DNA from: Stenogyne calaminthoides
Taxonomy: Eukaryota > Streptophyta > Magnoliopsida > Lamiales > Lamiaceae
Direction: 5' to 3'
Assembly (NCBI GenBank): GCA_037126765.1
Contig: JBBCBC010000025.1
Location: 11,563,639-11,627,638 of the forward strand
DNA length: 64,000 nt
The notes below the pieces were generated by a model. The model had not been told where the DNA came from, did not search any database, and worked only from the letters and a program-made list of their open reading frames with translations. Of the stretch, positions 1 to 10,310 are shown piece after piece (the stretch's first letter is position 1; each line of letters opens with the position of its first letter). A program made the position numbers and the translations under genes.

Positions 1-136
1 AAATCTTCTCTACAACTTTAACTGGGAAATGCCTCCATCGATTCTTGCAGAAGATATCGATTTCAATGTTTTGCCTGGACTCACAATGCACAAGAGAAAT
101 TCTCTGATACTTATGGCCAAGAAATATGTTTTTTAG
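1..136 (+). CDS. Cytochrome P450 (CYP71 clan), C-terminal end only
   Basis: Frame 2 is open from base 2 to a TAG at 134-136 and encodes 44 residues; the rest of the gene lies to the left of the window. The peptide starts NLLYNFNWEMPPSI and continues with AEDIDF, PGLTMHKRN and AKKY. This is the usual C-terminus of plant CYP71-clan P450s, after the haem-binding cysteine loop: a 'NLLY-F-W' helix, an acidic 'EDID' stretch, then 'G(L/I)T-(H/R)(K/R)' and a short basic tail. These are endoplasmic-reticulum-anchored monooxygenases of specialised or hormone metabolism; no substrate can be inferred from this piece. No break is visible, but the haem motif is outside the window, so integrity is unknown. 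The family is clear to me from residue pattern; the subfamily is not. Confidence 0.75.
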   Translation, partial: NLLYNFNWEMPPSILAEDIDFNVLPGLTMHKRNSLILMAKKYVF

Positions 137-1229
137 GTTGAAATTGTGTTTAATGCTCTAATTAAAGAGGCATGCTTGTATGGGACCGTCTCACAGTGAG
201 ACGGGACATAAATTGGGCATTGACGCTTTACAACTTTAGGAGGGTGAGTGTTATTTGTGCTTGGTTGTATCCCGATATGAGACATTCTCATATGAGTTTT
301 TATCTTCATTTAAAATATGGTCAAGTCATATTATCTTATCTTATCTACGTATATGTAGTTGTGTTCGGCGCACAAATCTTTATATTGATGATGTTCTTAG
401 GGTTTTCTTAATTATTGGTTAAAAGAAGGGAACAAATGAGAGAAATTAAAAAAGATAAATGACAAAAAAGATAAAAGGATTATTTTTACAAAAAATAATT
501 GCCGGAACGAAATTTGCAATTTTTACCAATTCAAGCAAATGGAGATTTATAAATTGGATTACACTTTACACACTTTGTCAGCGTTCTTTTTTTTTGGTTA
601 ATTGAATAAAAATTCACGATTTATAGGATGCTTATCAATTAAAACATGTTTCTTTTAAATTTTTAATTTAATATATGAATTAATAAAATTTTGCATTTAA
701 TAAAAATTCGGTGTTGAGCTCTTGAAGGGCTTGATTTTGTAATGAAAACCGATTTGGAGCAGGAGCTTTCTGGTCGAAAGTACTCTCTGGTCCTCAGTGT
801 GCCTGTCTTTAGCCCACCCTTCTCTTGCCCTTCTGGGTTGTGGTGTGGTGTTCCTTTTTGGAGATAGCCAAAGAGCTTTGGCTTCCCCACAGGTGACGAT
901 GTTCGCACAGTTGCACCATGCAGCAGCATTGACTTGCTCCGGTGTCTGAAAGTCCTGGAGCGGGATGGGTATAGCCCCCTAGTGCATCAGATGGGGGAGG
1001 ACTATGCCTCTTTCTCCAGTGGTTTGTCGGCGATGGGTTCGACCGATAGACAAACTCCATTTGCTTTAGACATGTTCAAGTGTTAACACTATGATGATTT
1101 CAGGGTTTTCTTGAGAACAATGAGTGTTCTTTAAGTTTGGGGGATTTTTTCTCGAAGAAACAATCAGTGTTCTTTAAGTTTTTCAAGTGATTTTAGGTAA
1201 GATCCCCTTCCTCTAGCGCCAATTGTTAT
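137..1229. other. Intergenic DNA 3' of the P450 gene, no gene assigned
   Basis: About 1.1 kb with no recognisable gene. It starts as the probable 3' flank of the P450. A short perfect palindromic core, ACCGTCTCACAGTGAGACGG, lies near 184-203 and resembles the ends of dispersed plant repeats. A GC-richer patch at about 700-1070 has short open frames on both strands, but I could match none to a family and they lack good splice or start context. The remainder is AT-rich. Confidence 0.5.
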
Positions 1230-1530
1230 TAAAATAATTTTGTCTCATCTAAAAGTCAAAACTTGTAGAGAGGGTCGGAAATCAATTCATTTATTTAATT
1301 TCCCTCAACACTCCCCCTCACTCGTGGGCCGAATCATTGCCTCTGCCCTCTGGGAGGAGGCCCAACGAGTGGACAATTTTTAAATGGGTGGAGTGCTTTC
1401 CACGGGAATCGAACCCAGGATCTGGGCTGAGCCAGAGACTCTGATACCATGAAAGAATTCTGTCTCATCTAAAAGTCCGAACTTGTAGAGAGGGTCGGGA
1501 ATCAATTCATTTATTTAATTTCCCTCAACA
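1230..1530 (-). mobile_element. TRIM (terminal-repeat retrotransposon in miniature), complete with target duplication
   Basis: Two 81-bp direct repeats (1230-1310 and 1450-1530) flank a 139-bp core, giving 301 bp in all. The element is flanked by the 5-bp duplication GTTAT (1225-1229 and 1531-1535). Orientation is minus. Directly next to the right LTR lies the primer-binding site, reading TGGTATCAGAG on the minus strand (1439-1449), which pairs with initiator methionine tRNA. Directly next to the left LTR is a purine-rich tract (minus GTGAGGGGGAGTG). The LTRs end in ...CCCTCAACA on the plus strand. There is no coding capacity, as expected of TRIMs, which need proteins from other elements. The core also carries a tRNA B-box-like sequence (minus GGTTCGATTCC, 1405-1415). 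Identification rests on LTR, PBS, PPT and TSD together and is firm. Confidence 0.92.
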
Positions 1531-1535
1531 GTTAT

Positions 1536-2451
1536 TACCCGATATAGATCCAGCTAGATTAAATATGGATTGATGTGGCGATGGATTTGATAAAACAATA
1601 ATGGATTGATTTGATAGAGCAACAAATATTCTAACTTCTCAATCCAATGATTAAACCTTTAATGCGATTAAATACTAGAAAGCAATTAAATGCAAAGAGA
1701 ATTTGTTGAGTTTGTTAGGCTCAGTCTTAAGGTTGGTGATCCTATTTATTTGCCTTAAAGGTTGTATTTAATTATAGTGCAAGGATTGCACTATGTGTTG
1801 CCCTAGAATCCATGCATTAAATGCATGGATATTGCTTTTGGGTTTGCAATACCAAATCTGTCCTTGGTGGACAAATTCGGGCCAACCAGGGTGCGCCAGC
1901 TATCTACTGGCTGCAGATTTTTTATACATTGTTTGATTCACTTTCTTCCTAGCTAGGTGTCGCCAACCACCACTGCTATGTAGTTATTGTCTTTCATTTC
2001 TTTGAGTAATCTTGTCTGATTGACACTCTGTTGGTGGTTGGGCCCCGTACTCCCGGGGTCGAGCTCCTTTGGTGATCGATGCGCAACTGCTTTTTTTAAC
2101 ACCTTAGTGCTTGCTCGTCATACGACTCTTCATCCAAGGGTTGCTCTGCTTGCTAATGGCTCTTTTCCAACCAGTTATGCTCGCCATCGGGCGGGCCCCC
2201 GAAGGTTTTCTCATAGCTACATTGCTAAAAATATATATATTCAGCACATAAAAAATTATACAGCTTTTTATTAGAAAAAGGTATATTACATCAAGGGTGA
2301 CCATTACACTTTCTTCCCTAACTAATTTACTCTCTGGTAAACCCAAAATCAAGAAGGCATATCACACATAACTCTTTACTTAAGCTTAAATACATTTGAT
2401 TTTTTACAAGAAAACACTCTCCATTCCTCACTCTAATCCAAATCTTTAAGA
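1536..2451. other. 3' flank of the CSLD pseudogene, no gene assigned
   Basis: About 0.9 kb without a recognisable gene. The right end (roughly 2270-2451) lies directly downstream of the CSLD stop codon and is presumably its 3' untranslated region, because it is AT-rich and unrelated to neighbouring repeats. The stretch at about 1900-2220 is less AT-rich and contains short open frames on both strands that resemble nothing I know. No terminal inverted or direct repeats were found. Confidence 0.4.
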
Positions 2452-2928
2452 CTATCCTTGTTGACAACCCACAACCCACAACAAAGAAACCGTAATAGAA
2501 ATAAGTCCAGACCAAACATATAATATTGTTGGCAACTTCCCTTTCCTTCCCATCAAGCCCTTGGCAAAAGGGTACATATGAGTCAACACCCAAAGGCTAA
2601 AGAATGCCCCTCCAAACATCTTATTCCACTCCGGAATCACACTATACATGGTCCTTGCCAACCCGATTACGAGCGCCATGAGATTGATGATGATGATGAA
2701 CAACGGCATTATGAAAAGACCGGTCCATTTCACCACGTAGAGATCAGCGAACACGTCGTCTTCATCCTCGGCCGCTGACTTGGAAGTCAACGTGAAAGAT
2801 ATCTCTATTCCGGCGATGACCTTGAGCAGGCCTTGTATAACCGCCACTAGATGGGCGCTGCTACCTCCGATCACCCAAAACTGCTCGTTTCGCCACCACT
2901 CTTCCAGCGCTATGCCCGACCATTTTAC
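2452..2928 (-). pseudogene. CSLD: CSLD exon E: C-terminal membrane domain and stop
   Basis: An intact 158-codon exon. It opens after an AG acceptor at 2929-2930 with VKWSGIALEEWWRNEQFW, continues GLLKVIAGIEISFTLTSK and ends WVVGCQQG followed by TAG (2452-2454). It encodes the amphipathic interface helix region and the last membrane spans of a CSLD protein (hydrophobic runs around MPLFIIIINLMALVIGLA, FFSLWVLTHMYPFAKG and ILYVWSGLISITVSLLW). The reading frame has no break, unlike exons C and D. The final eight residues differ from the usual longer CSLD tail, so the true end may have shifted. Confidence 0.92.
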
Positions 2929-3026
2929 CTAGAGATCATGTAAAACAATAATTTTTATTTGAATATTAACATTAAAATTCTAAATATCCCAAAATTCAAA
3001 TTCAAGTTGCAATACAAATTTATTTT

Positions 3027-3854
3027 GGGTAAATTGCAAATGTAGTCCCATAAGAATGTCGGCTCTTCAAAATGGTCCTTTTTTGAAAAAAAATGGTCCT
3101 ATAAAATTTTACAAGCAAAAAAAATAGAATTTTTGGGACTAAAATTGTGTTTTGAAAATTCTCTTGGGACCAAAATTGTTAAATAAAAATTAAATGACAC
3201 CATTTCTGCCCAAAAAAGGACCGAAAAAGAACGTGGGATCAAATCTGTTATTGAAAAATTCTCATGGCACTACTACACATTTGAGCTTGGAGAGCTCCAC
3301 TTGGACATCCCTTTTTTCGAATAGCTCTCCAAGTGGTCCCTTGGAGAGCGGTTCTATTAAAAAAAAAAAAAAAAAAGTTAAAAACCGCTGTCCAAGATCA
3401 AAGCTTAGACAAATGGTTCATAACCCATTGTGCAAGTGTTTTTGAGAGCGGTTTTGAACCGCTGTCCAAGGTAAAGCTTAGAGAGCGGTTCATAACCGCT
3501 CTCCAAGTGAATTAATTTTTTTTTTTTTTTTTTGTAAAGCTTGTATTTTCTGTTTTATTTTTTTGTTTTTGTAAATTCTTTTTATGTACAATTCAAATAT
3601 TTTATTCTTTAAATTCTCGTGTTATTTATTTTAATATTCGTCTTATATAATGAGATTAACACAAACCCTTATGTAAAACTTGTTCATAATATTAAATTCA
3701 TAATATTACACTTACGAACTTGTATCACTATTAATTCTTATAAATTAATACCTATAATATTTAATATTCTTATAAATTAATTCAATTTTGTCTAAGTATT
3801 ACTTATTTAGATAGAAAAGTACTATTACCATGGGACTACATTTGTAATTTACCC
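3027..3854. mobile_element. Non-autonomous MULE-type element (MITE) in the CSLD intron
   Basis: Terminal inverted repeats of about 25 bp: the left end reads GGGTAAATTGCAAATGTAGT and the right end, reverse-complemented, GGGTAAATTACAAATGTAGT. The flanks AATTTATTTT (3017-3026) and AATTCATTTT (3855-3864) are a 9-10 bp target duplication with one mismatch, the size typical of Mutator-like elements. The 828-bp interior has no transposase. It contains a separate module of 'gagcggtt...aaccgctctc' repeats (see the next entry), so the element may itself be composite. Confidence 0.75.
3268..3510. repeat. Palindromic CACTA-like subterminal repeats
   Basis: Starts CACTACTACACATTTGAGC and contains several copies of a short palindromic module of the type GAGAGCGGTT...AACCGCTCTCCAAG, in direct and inverted orientation, with an A-tract at about 3357-3376. 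Subterminal arrays of this kind around a CACTA end are typical of En/Spm elements; no second CACTA end or 3-bp target duplication was found, so this is only a fragment. Confidence 0.4.
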
Positions 3855-4251
3855 AATTCATTTTTTAAAGTATATCCTTTTAGCATGCCAAGTATTCACC
3901 ATTTAAAAGATGCTCAACTTATGTTGAAAATTACAAAAGAGTGATACTTCGTATGCTTATCAGTATTTCTTCATATACTAAACAATGATACTACAGGTTC
4001 ACCAAAAAACTTCTAAGAATCAAGTTCATTCATGGAAGTTATTGTCCTTAGTTTTTCACTCGAAAAGTATTCGAATTGAAATACAAATATCATTGCTGAT
4101 ATATCACTATATTCGATTTCAGTATTCATGAAAATATATATAATATTCTTATAATTATAATAAACAAAATTTTGAGTAGAAATATTATCAAACAATTTGA
4201 CTAACATTTTTTTTTTTCAAAAAAAAAAAAAAACAATTTGTTGATATTTAC

Positions 4252-4287
4252 CTCTAGCAAGGAGATGCAGACTAGACAGACAGTGAT
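4252..4287 (-). pseudogene. CSLD: CSLD exon D, 3' part beyond the retrotransposon insertion
   Basis: Twelve codons encode a hydrophobic membrane-span segment (TVCLVCISLLE) that continues the frame broken at 39879 on the other side of element A. It ends at a good GT donor (4250-4251) in phase with the acceptor of exon E. Bases 4283-4287 are one copy of the GTGAT target duplication. Alignment of both halves to the CSLD family pattern 'TIT..LCL-ALLE-KWSG' is direct. Confidence 0.88.
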
Positions 4288-5787
4288 TGTAGGTCCCGAA
4301 CGGGTTTCGTGAGGGCAGAAGTCAAGAGGGGAGGGGTGAATAGACTTCTAAAAACTTTTCGTGCAAGATCAGGTGTAATGGTAGGTTGCCTGATCAGAGT
4401 GCGAGTGTATCAGTTTGGACTGATATCCAACTTACTGATCGCCTGATGACTGATCAGTTCAGTGTCTATCAGTTTAACTGATGTGCGGAAGCTAGTTTTT
4501 AACCCGTGTGAAAAACCAGTTTTATAAGATTAGATTCTGAAGTCGGTTTTCAATCAGATGACCAAAGTGTCAAACTGATCAGATCAGTTGCTTGATGCAA
4601 ACTGATCCTAACTTAGAATATGTATGCAGTTTAAACTCGGTTGTGTGCAATAGTGTAAAGTAGTAAAGAGCAAGTAAATACACACAAGATTTTTATAGTG
4701 GTTCGGACAACCAGTCCTACGTCCACTCTTCCCTATCACAAGGGGCACCAACTTAACAAACTGGACTTAGTTTATTGTGTTAGTCCAACACATTACAACC
4801 AACAGATGTTTTAAGAGTTCTCACTCAACCGATCCCAGAAATCAGAACTAGAAACCCTAGTCTGAAATCTTGCAAAATAAACTTAACCTAACTTTTGGGT
4901 TTGGGTAAAGATTTGTTGTTGTTCAAACTTGAAATCTATCCTAGTATTTATGTATCCTAAAGCTAGAGGATGAGATTTCAATGCTAAGAACAATGGGATG
5001 AACACTTAGAAATATTCTTCAAATTTGTGTTCTTAGTGCGGAAATTGTTATGGCTTGAGCTTGATGATAATTTCCGTGTCTTCACTCTGAAGAGCAATCC
5101 CATATTTATAGACCTCGAAATCAAAGAGCCGTTGGAGAGTAATTTGAATTTCAGGCTATTTTTGGTAGGTTGCAGGATTGATGCGACTTGCTTCAGGGAC
5201 GACATGACCGAAAGCGTGTGTGTTTGTCCTTTATAGCCGTTTGACTTAGCACCGCTGAATCCCGCAGTGTCAGCCTAGTACATACGTGTCAAACCCAAAT
5301 TGGCTAACAAAAACACTTATTCAGTGTTTGTTCACCAACTAAAGTTGACATTCTTCTGGTCTGGTTTACACCGTATGTTTCTGCTTATCACTTTGCTGAC
5401 TTGGCAGAACTGATCACCACTTCTACTATCAGTCGCCTTGAGTCTACTGATATGGTTGTCTTAGCTTCAACCAATCGACTCTGATGATGTCTTCATAGAG
5501 TAGGCTTCTGGTCTTAAAGTAAAGTCTTATTACTTTCTCTACTGATCTTCCGCTGCTGATCTTCGCTACTGATCTACCTGTTACAGATCTTCCGCTATTG
5601 TTCTTTGCTACTGATCTTCACTTGACTTCTGCAACTTGAGTTCTTCTTTAAGAATTACCTAGTCTAATACATCAGTTGTCTAACATGTTCAGCTGGTTTC
5701 CTATCATATCATCAGTCGACTAACAGGTTCGACTGGTCCTAATACCACTGTTTTGGAACTTCCATCAAAACTATAAATTTCCCAACA
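4288..5787 (-). repeat. 3' LTR of element A
   Basis: 1500 bp, starting TGTAGGTCCC and ending ...TTTCCCAACA on the plus strand. It is nearly identical to 38374-39878. On the minus strand a TATA box (CTATAAATATGG, about 5098-5109) marks the promoter of the LTR. The matching short open frames in both copies are LTR sequence, not genes. Confidence 0.95.
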
Positions 5788-5801
5788 ATTTCCCCTTTTT
5801 T
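5788..5801 (-). other. Polypurine tract of element A
   Basis: Minus strand reads AAAAAAGGGGAAAT directly before the TG of the 3' LTR, the expected place and composition for the plus-strand primer of reverse transcription. Confidence 0.85.
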
Positions 5802-5991
5802 TATGGAACCAAAAACATTTCCCATAAAGAATGATGCACAAAATTAAACATAAGTAAAAGAGACAGAGAATCAGAAGACAATGAGAGTTTGTCTTAAGAT
5901 CAGAAAAGTAGACTTTTCATTAATGATAAAATTTTATAAGTACATCAAATTCTATTCTGATCTTTCAAAAGATAAGTCTTCTGATTCAAAA

Positions 5992-8900
5992 TCACTCTTC
6001 CTCCGGGACAACACACATTTTGAACAACCTTGCCTTGACTTCTGTAGCTCTATTTTCTTCAATGATGTCATCTTGTGCAAGGCATTTATTGAGTACAGCA
6101 TTGAAGGCAATCTTGTCAATCTTCCCATCTGAAGTCTTCTTGTAGTCCATGACCTCAACATATGGAGCTACTGGGATGCAACTCAGCTTCTTAGCTTCTC
6201 TCATGATGTTGTTGTAGAAAGCTGTATGCTTGTTATTCAACCAATCCCTAAAGATTTCATCTTTATCCACGTTGGTTGGAATAACTTGATTGATATGGGC
6301 CGAGATATACCATTCCCTCTTGATCAGTCGTCATTCCTTGACCATATTTTTATCTGGCTTCACAATGACATCCACATCAGCAGGGAGGATTGGCTCTGTA
6401 ACATGTGCGCCTTCTCCGGATTCAGCAACAAGCCCTTTCTTCTTCCTCAACCGATAAGACTTGTCAAGGTTTGCGGCTTCTTCCATTCTTCTCTGCCTGT
6501 CCAGCTCTGCCTTCTTCAATTCTTCAAATTTTCTGATCTCTGCTTCTGAAGATTTCTTTTTCTTTGCAGGGACAGCAATTGGTTTATTCCATTCTCTGGC
6601 ATGCTCAGCTGACTCAGTGGATGATGAAGAGATGACTTCTTCTAATTCTTCAGCAGTCTTCGCATCTTTCTTCATTCTCTTCTATTATAAAGTTATCTGG
6701 ATCCCTGCAACATAGTTTTCCACCTGATTCAGCCTTTGGATGGTATCAACATTCTTCTCTTCTTCCCCCTTTTTGGTTCCCTCAAAAGGAGCTTTAAGCT
6801 CAAAACTGAGGTCACCAATCTTCTTAGATAGATCTGTCTTTAGAATTCCCAGGGCAGAAGAGTCACCAGAAGGGCTAAGTTGTTCGATCAAGGTCAGTAT
6901 GGAAGAATGAGCTTTATCCACAATTGGACTGACTTTGTCGAACAGATTCTCAAACTTATCAGAAGCAGAATTGACCCTTTTTGCAGCACCAGCAAGATCT
7001 TTTTGTAATCTGGTCAATTCTCCCATCTTCTCGTTCATCATCAGCGTGAACTGCTGATTTCTGTTCTCCTCAACCTTGGCTAGCTTCTCGTTTACCTCCA
7101 CCATTTTATCAGCTGTTGTAAGTTCTAGTGCAGTGAGAGGATACAAGTTCGCGTTCAGTCCTGATGGCCTTCTCCAGTTGTCTTGATACAAAGAAGCTCA
7201 CATCATCGCGAAACATTTGAGCCATGTTCGCTCTGAAGGAGTTCTTATTGTACTTCATCAGATTTTCTTCGAAATCTGGAGAAGTTTGTAAAACTCGTGT
7301 TACCTGATCTGCTGGAGTTGATGTACCTTCCACTTCCATCTCTTATGCTTGACTTCCTCCAGTAGTCAAGTCAATCACATTATCGACTGATTGAGCCTCA
7401 GCTGATGAGGACTGTGTTGTATCTCCCACAACAAACTTCGCCATCTTCTTCTTCTTCAATAATTCGACTGTTTTGTTTATGCATTACGGTCACCATTCTC
7501 TGTTCAAATATCTCTTCAATCTATAACGGGCTGACATCAACAAGGTCTTCCTCGTTATCAGAATCCTTCATTTGTCACATTACTCGACTGTATTTGACCA
7601 TTTTGTGGGTCATTTCCCTGTTCATGGGGGTATCTTGCATTCCCAGCTGTCGAGTAATCAATCCAGCAACTGCAATCTTTCTGATTTCCAGCTCGTAGTC
7701 CAGAAAAGAATGAACCCCTCCTTTCTGCTCCAGCACAGGGCCAAAATCTTCAAACTTCTTTAATCGAATGTCTCTCAAGGTGAGCACATCGAGAACAGTG
7801 GCCTTGGCAACTGCATTAAGGGCCAACTTAGGATATCTGTCCTCCAGCATTTTCTCTAGGCGCCTTCGGATAATTTTCTCAGTGAATGAGAGAGTTTCTG
7901 GTTCAGGCTCGGGCGATAGAGAAGGAGAGAAATGCACAGTAGAGATTGGCTCTGGATCTGGAAAATGATGAGCAGAAGTATCCATATGCTCAGACTCGAT
8001 GGATACAGAAGTGAACTGAGCAGTCTGCTGTAAGGGCTCAGTCTGAGCAGACTTAGATGTTTGAGCAGTTCCTCTGGGAGTTAGTTTGCTGAGGATGATG
8101 TGATCAACATCTGAATCAGATGACTCATCCACCAGCTGAACATCCTTCTGCTTCCATTTTCCGGCAACTTCAGCAGCAGATGTAGATTTTGATTGCTTGG
8201 CTGCTGGTTCTTTAATGACAACTCCCTTTTCTAGCTTCCTGGAGGTTGTCTTCCTCTTCTGACCACCCTTTCCTGCCTTTCGAACTTCCAGGGCTAGTTT
8301 AATAGCAGGTTCAGCCAAGTCATCAGGTAGGCCAGGTAGCTGACGGTTGATGATCAGCATTTTCTTGTGTGCGAGCTTATAAGGGATCATCTCTTCTTCA
8401 CTCCAATCCCTGTCCCTCATCAGGTCTATCAGAATTAAAGAGACCTTATGCAGTAGAGTGATCTTTGCTGAAAGAATCACATTCCCTTCCTTCACCACAA
8501 ATTTATCAGACTCCTCCAACAACCTCCTCTTCAAGAATTCCAACCAGTTTATCTTCGCATTGTGGATGATTGCAGTCATGATTCGAGCTTCCTGTGTGAC
8601 CGCATCCAAACTGTAGGTGATGCCTACAATAACTTTCTGGACAATATCGAACAAGAGTCGATATTTCCTTTTCAGCATGGGTTTCTTGAAGGCGTTTGAA
8701 TGATGAGCATCTGCTGGTAGAAGAAGATTCTTGATAACCGCGCTCTCTTCAGAGACCAAATAAGCGTCAGGCATGATGTCATCCACCGGTGCGGGAAGTC
8801 CAAGATTCGAGTAGTAGGTCGTCATCGCGATTTCTAGACGTTCACCCCAGACCTCCAAATATAAAACTCCTTCGTGATCTCGGAGATTGTAGAGAAATTC

Positions 8901-9137
8901 CAAAGCCCCATCTAACAAAATCGAGTCGGCACTTGCAGAGCAATAGGTTTTGAGGTCGCACTCTTTAAGCAATTTGAGGATCTCAAGGGACTCTGGATCT
9001 GTGGTGGTCCGAAAATCAACACACCTTTCCTCAACAACTTCATCGGTAAAGTTCCGGAAGATTGGATCTTCGGGTTCCGGTGAACCGTGGGATGAGGAGT
9101 GAGCGGTTTCTGCAACCTGTCGTACTTTGGGAGCCAT
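5992..9137 (-). pseudogene. Third ORF of element A (env-like / plant transposon protein of Sireviruses), frameshifted
   Basis: The longest open frame is 9137-7575 (520 codons, starting MAPKVRQVAE), with the reading continued in other frames at 7339-7109, 7191-6685 and 6675-5992, so roughly 1000 codons existed originally. The first half is mixed alpha-helical with the stretch INWLEFLKRRLLEES, resembling the ill-defined plant retrotransposon 'env-like' or 'putative plant transposon protein' regions. The middle is rich in K, S, E and P. The last third (about 7190-6700) is a probable coiled coil (MVEVNEKLAKVEENRNQQF onward). I see no signal peptide or convincing membrane span, so an envelope role is not supported. 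Its position after RNase H and before the PPT matches third ORFs of Sireviruses. Function is unknown. The leader carries possible splice sites (see the next entry). Confidence 0.7.
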
Positions 9138-9139
9138 TT

Positions 9140-9304
9140 CTGAAACAAATTCAACAAATCGATGTTAGAGTAAGCGTTGAAACATAATTTTTTAGAATTT
9201 TCAGATAATCGATGGCCATGTCCCAAATTAAACATTAATACGAAATCTGTAACCCTAGCATATAATAATTATCATATTCAATATGAAATGCTACGCAAAT
9301 TTAC
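9140..9304 (-). promoter_or_regulatory. Possible intron in the leader of element A's third ORF
   Basis: Minus strand shows a donor-like ATCTG|GTAAAT (9303-9304) and an acceptor-like TTTGTTTCAG (9140-9141) two bases before the ATG at 9137. The 165-bp interval is AT-rich. Sub-genomic expression of a downstream ORF through splicing is plausible, but this is inference from motif matches only. Confidence 0.35.
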
Positions 9305-9394
9305 CAGATATTGATACGCAAGAGATAATAACAAGAAAAGCGTATTGATTTGCAGAAGATTTGAAAGCTTTGAGAATTATGCAGAGAAATTTTA

Positions 9395-9509
9395 GATCCA
9401 TCCAAAATTGGAGGTTTTAAAGACGGAGTCAGTGGATAATCCATTGCAAAAACACACTTTAAACAGGACCTTTAACTTAGTGTATCAAGTTTATGGCTCT
9501 GGCGCCAAC
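9395..9509 (-). repeat. Extra copy of element B leader and gag start, left of its 3' LTR
   Basis: Nearly identical to 30596-30710, which is the PBS, leader and first codons of gag of element B. It directly adjoins the outer side of the left LTR of B, where host DNA would normally start. The similarity stops within the gag start region, about 18 codons after the ATG. This makes a partial tandem: LTR-internal-LTR-leader. Confidence 0.85.
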
Positions 9510-10293
9510 TGTCAGTGTGTGTGCATGTATTTTTCAGAGTGTTGTTAAAAATGTTATGCAACATGTAAAACAACATATGACAGCAGAAGCTTAAAAACGC
9601 AGTGCAAAGGATTTCAAAAATTTTGTATAGTCTGTAATCCAGACTATACGAACCTCATGGTTAAAAACATCACTATAACAAGTAGTGAGATACACACGAA
9701 TATCTTACAAGATCCTAAAAGGTGTAGTGAAAAACCACACACCAAAATCAATCTATTCAATCAAGTAACTAGTGATCTTATTCAACCTAAAACTTGATCT
9801 AATAAGATAAAATAAATACTGATAGGAGAGAATGTATTCCCTCGACCAGTACACATAGAATAACATCGACCCTCACACTCCTAGAATTACAAACACTCGG
9901 TTTTTCACTCTTGGTTGTGTCTTGGATGTTACTCTCTTAAGTTTGGAGTAGAGCAAATGGGATTTCACTTTAACTCAAACTCAAAATGTCGACCAATGCA
10001 GTCTATTTATAGACTTTCGGACCAACTGCATTGTCCTATCCACTAGGTGTGAACAGCCTTGAACTTCTCCTCCACTATCTCCATGATCTTGGTGTAACCA
10101 CCCATGATCTTTCTATTCTCACTCCATCAGTGCAACCGCTTGATAATTTCCGAGATTATCTTCAACCTGCAATGTAGGACACATAGAGAAACACATCTAT
10201 TAAACCGGAGTTAGTGTTAGGAGAAAGAATAAATTTATGATGTTGTGCAGAATGTTGTCCAACATCTGGAACAACATCCGTGCAACATCAACA
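9510..10293 (-). repeat. 3' LTR of element B (left)
   Basis: 784 bp, TGTCAGTGTG...CAACATCAACA on the plus strand. A minus-strand TATA box lies within AGTCTATAAATAGACTGC (about 10000-10017). Length equals that of the right copy, with few differences seen by eye. Confidence 0.93.
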
Positions 10294-10310
10294 AACTCCC
10301 CCAATTTGGC
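10294..10310 (-). other. Polypurine tract of element B
   Basis: Minus strand reads GCCAAATTGGGGGAGTT directly before the 3' LTR. Confidence 0.8.

Noticed and set aside
663..1060. Protein-coding gene on the minus or plus strand between P450 and CSLD
   Set aside because: Short frames on both strands, no known motif, no convincing start or splice sites.
4984..5236. Open frames conserved with 39074-39326
   Set aside because: Both are the same position in the two LTR copies of element A, so similarity reflects LTR identity and not protein conservation.
5992..9137. Viral envelope protein of element A
   Set aside because: No signal peptide, cleavage site or membrane anchor visible; only the position matches so-called env-like ORFs.
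9510..9511. A clean target duplication for element B
   Set aside because: The outer left flank is another copy of the B leader, so no 5-bp repeat matching CTAAT right of 31494 could be assigned.
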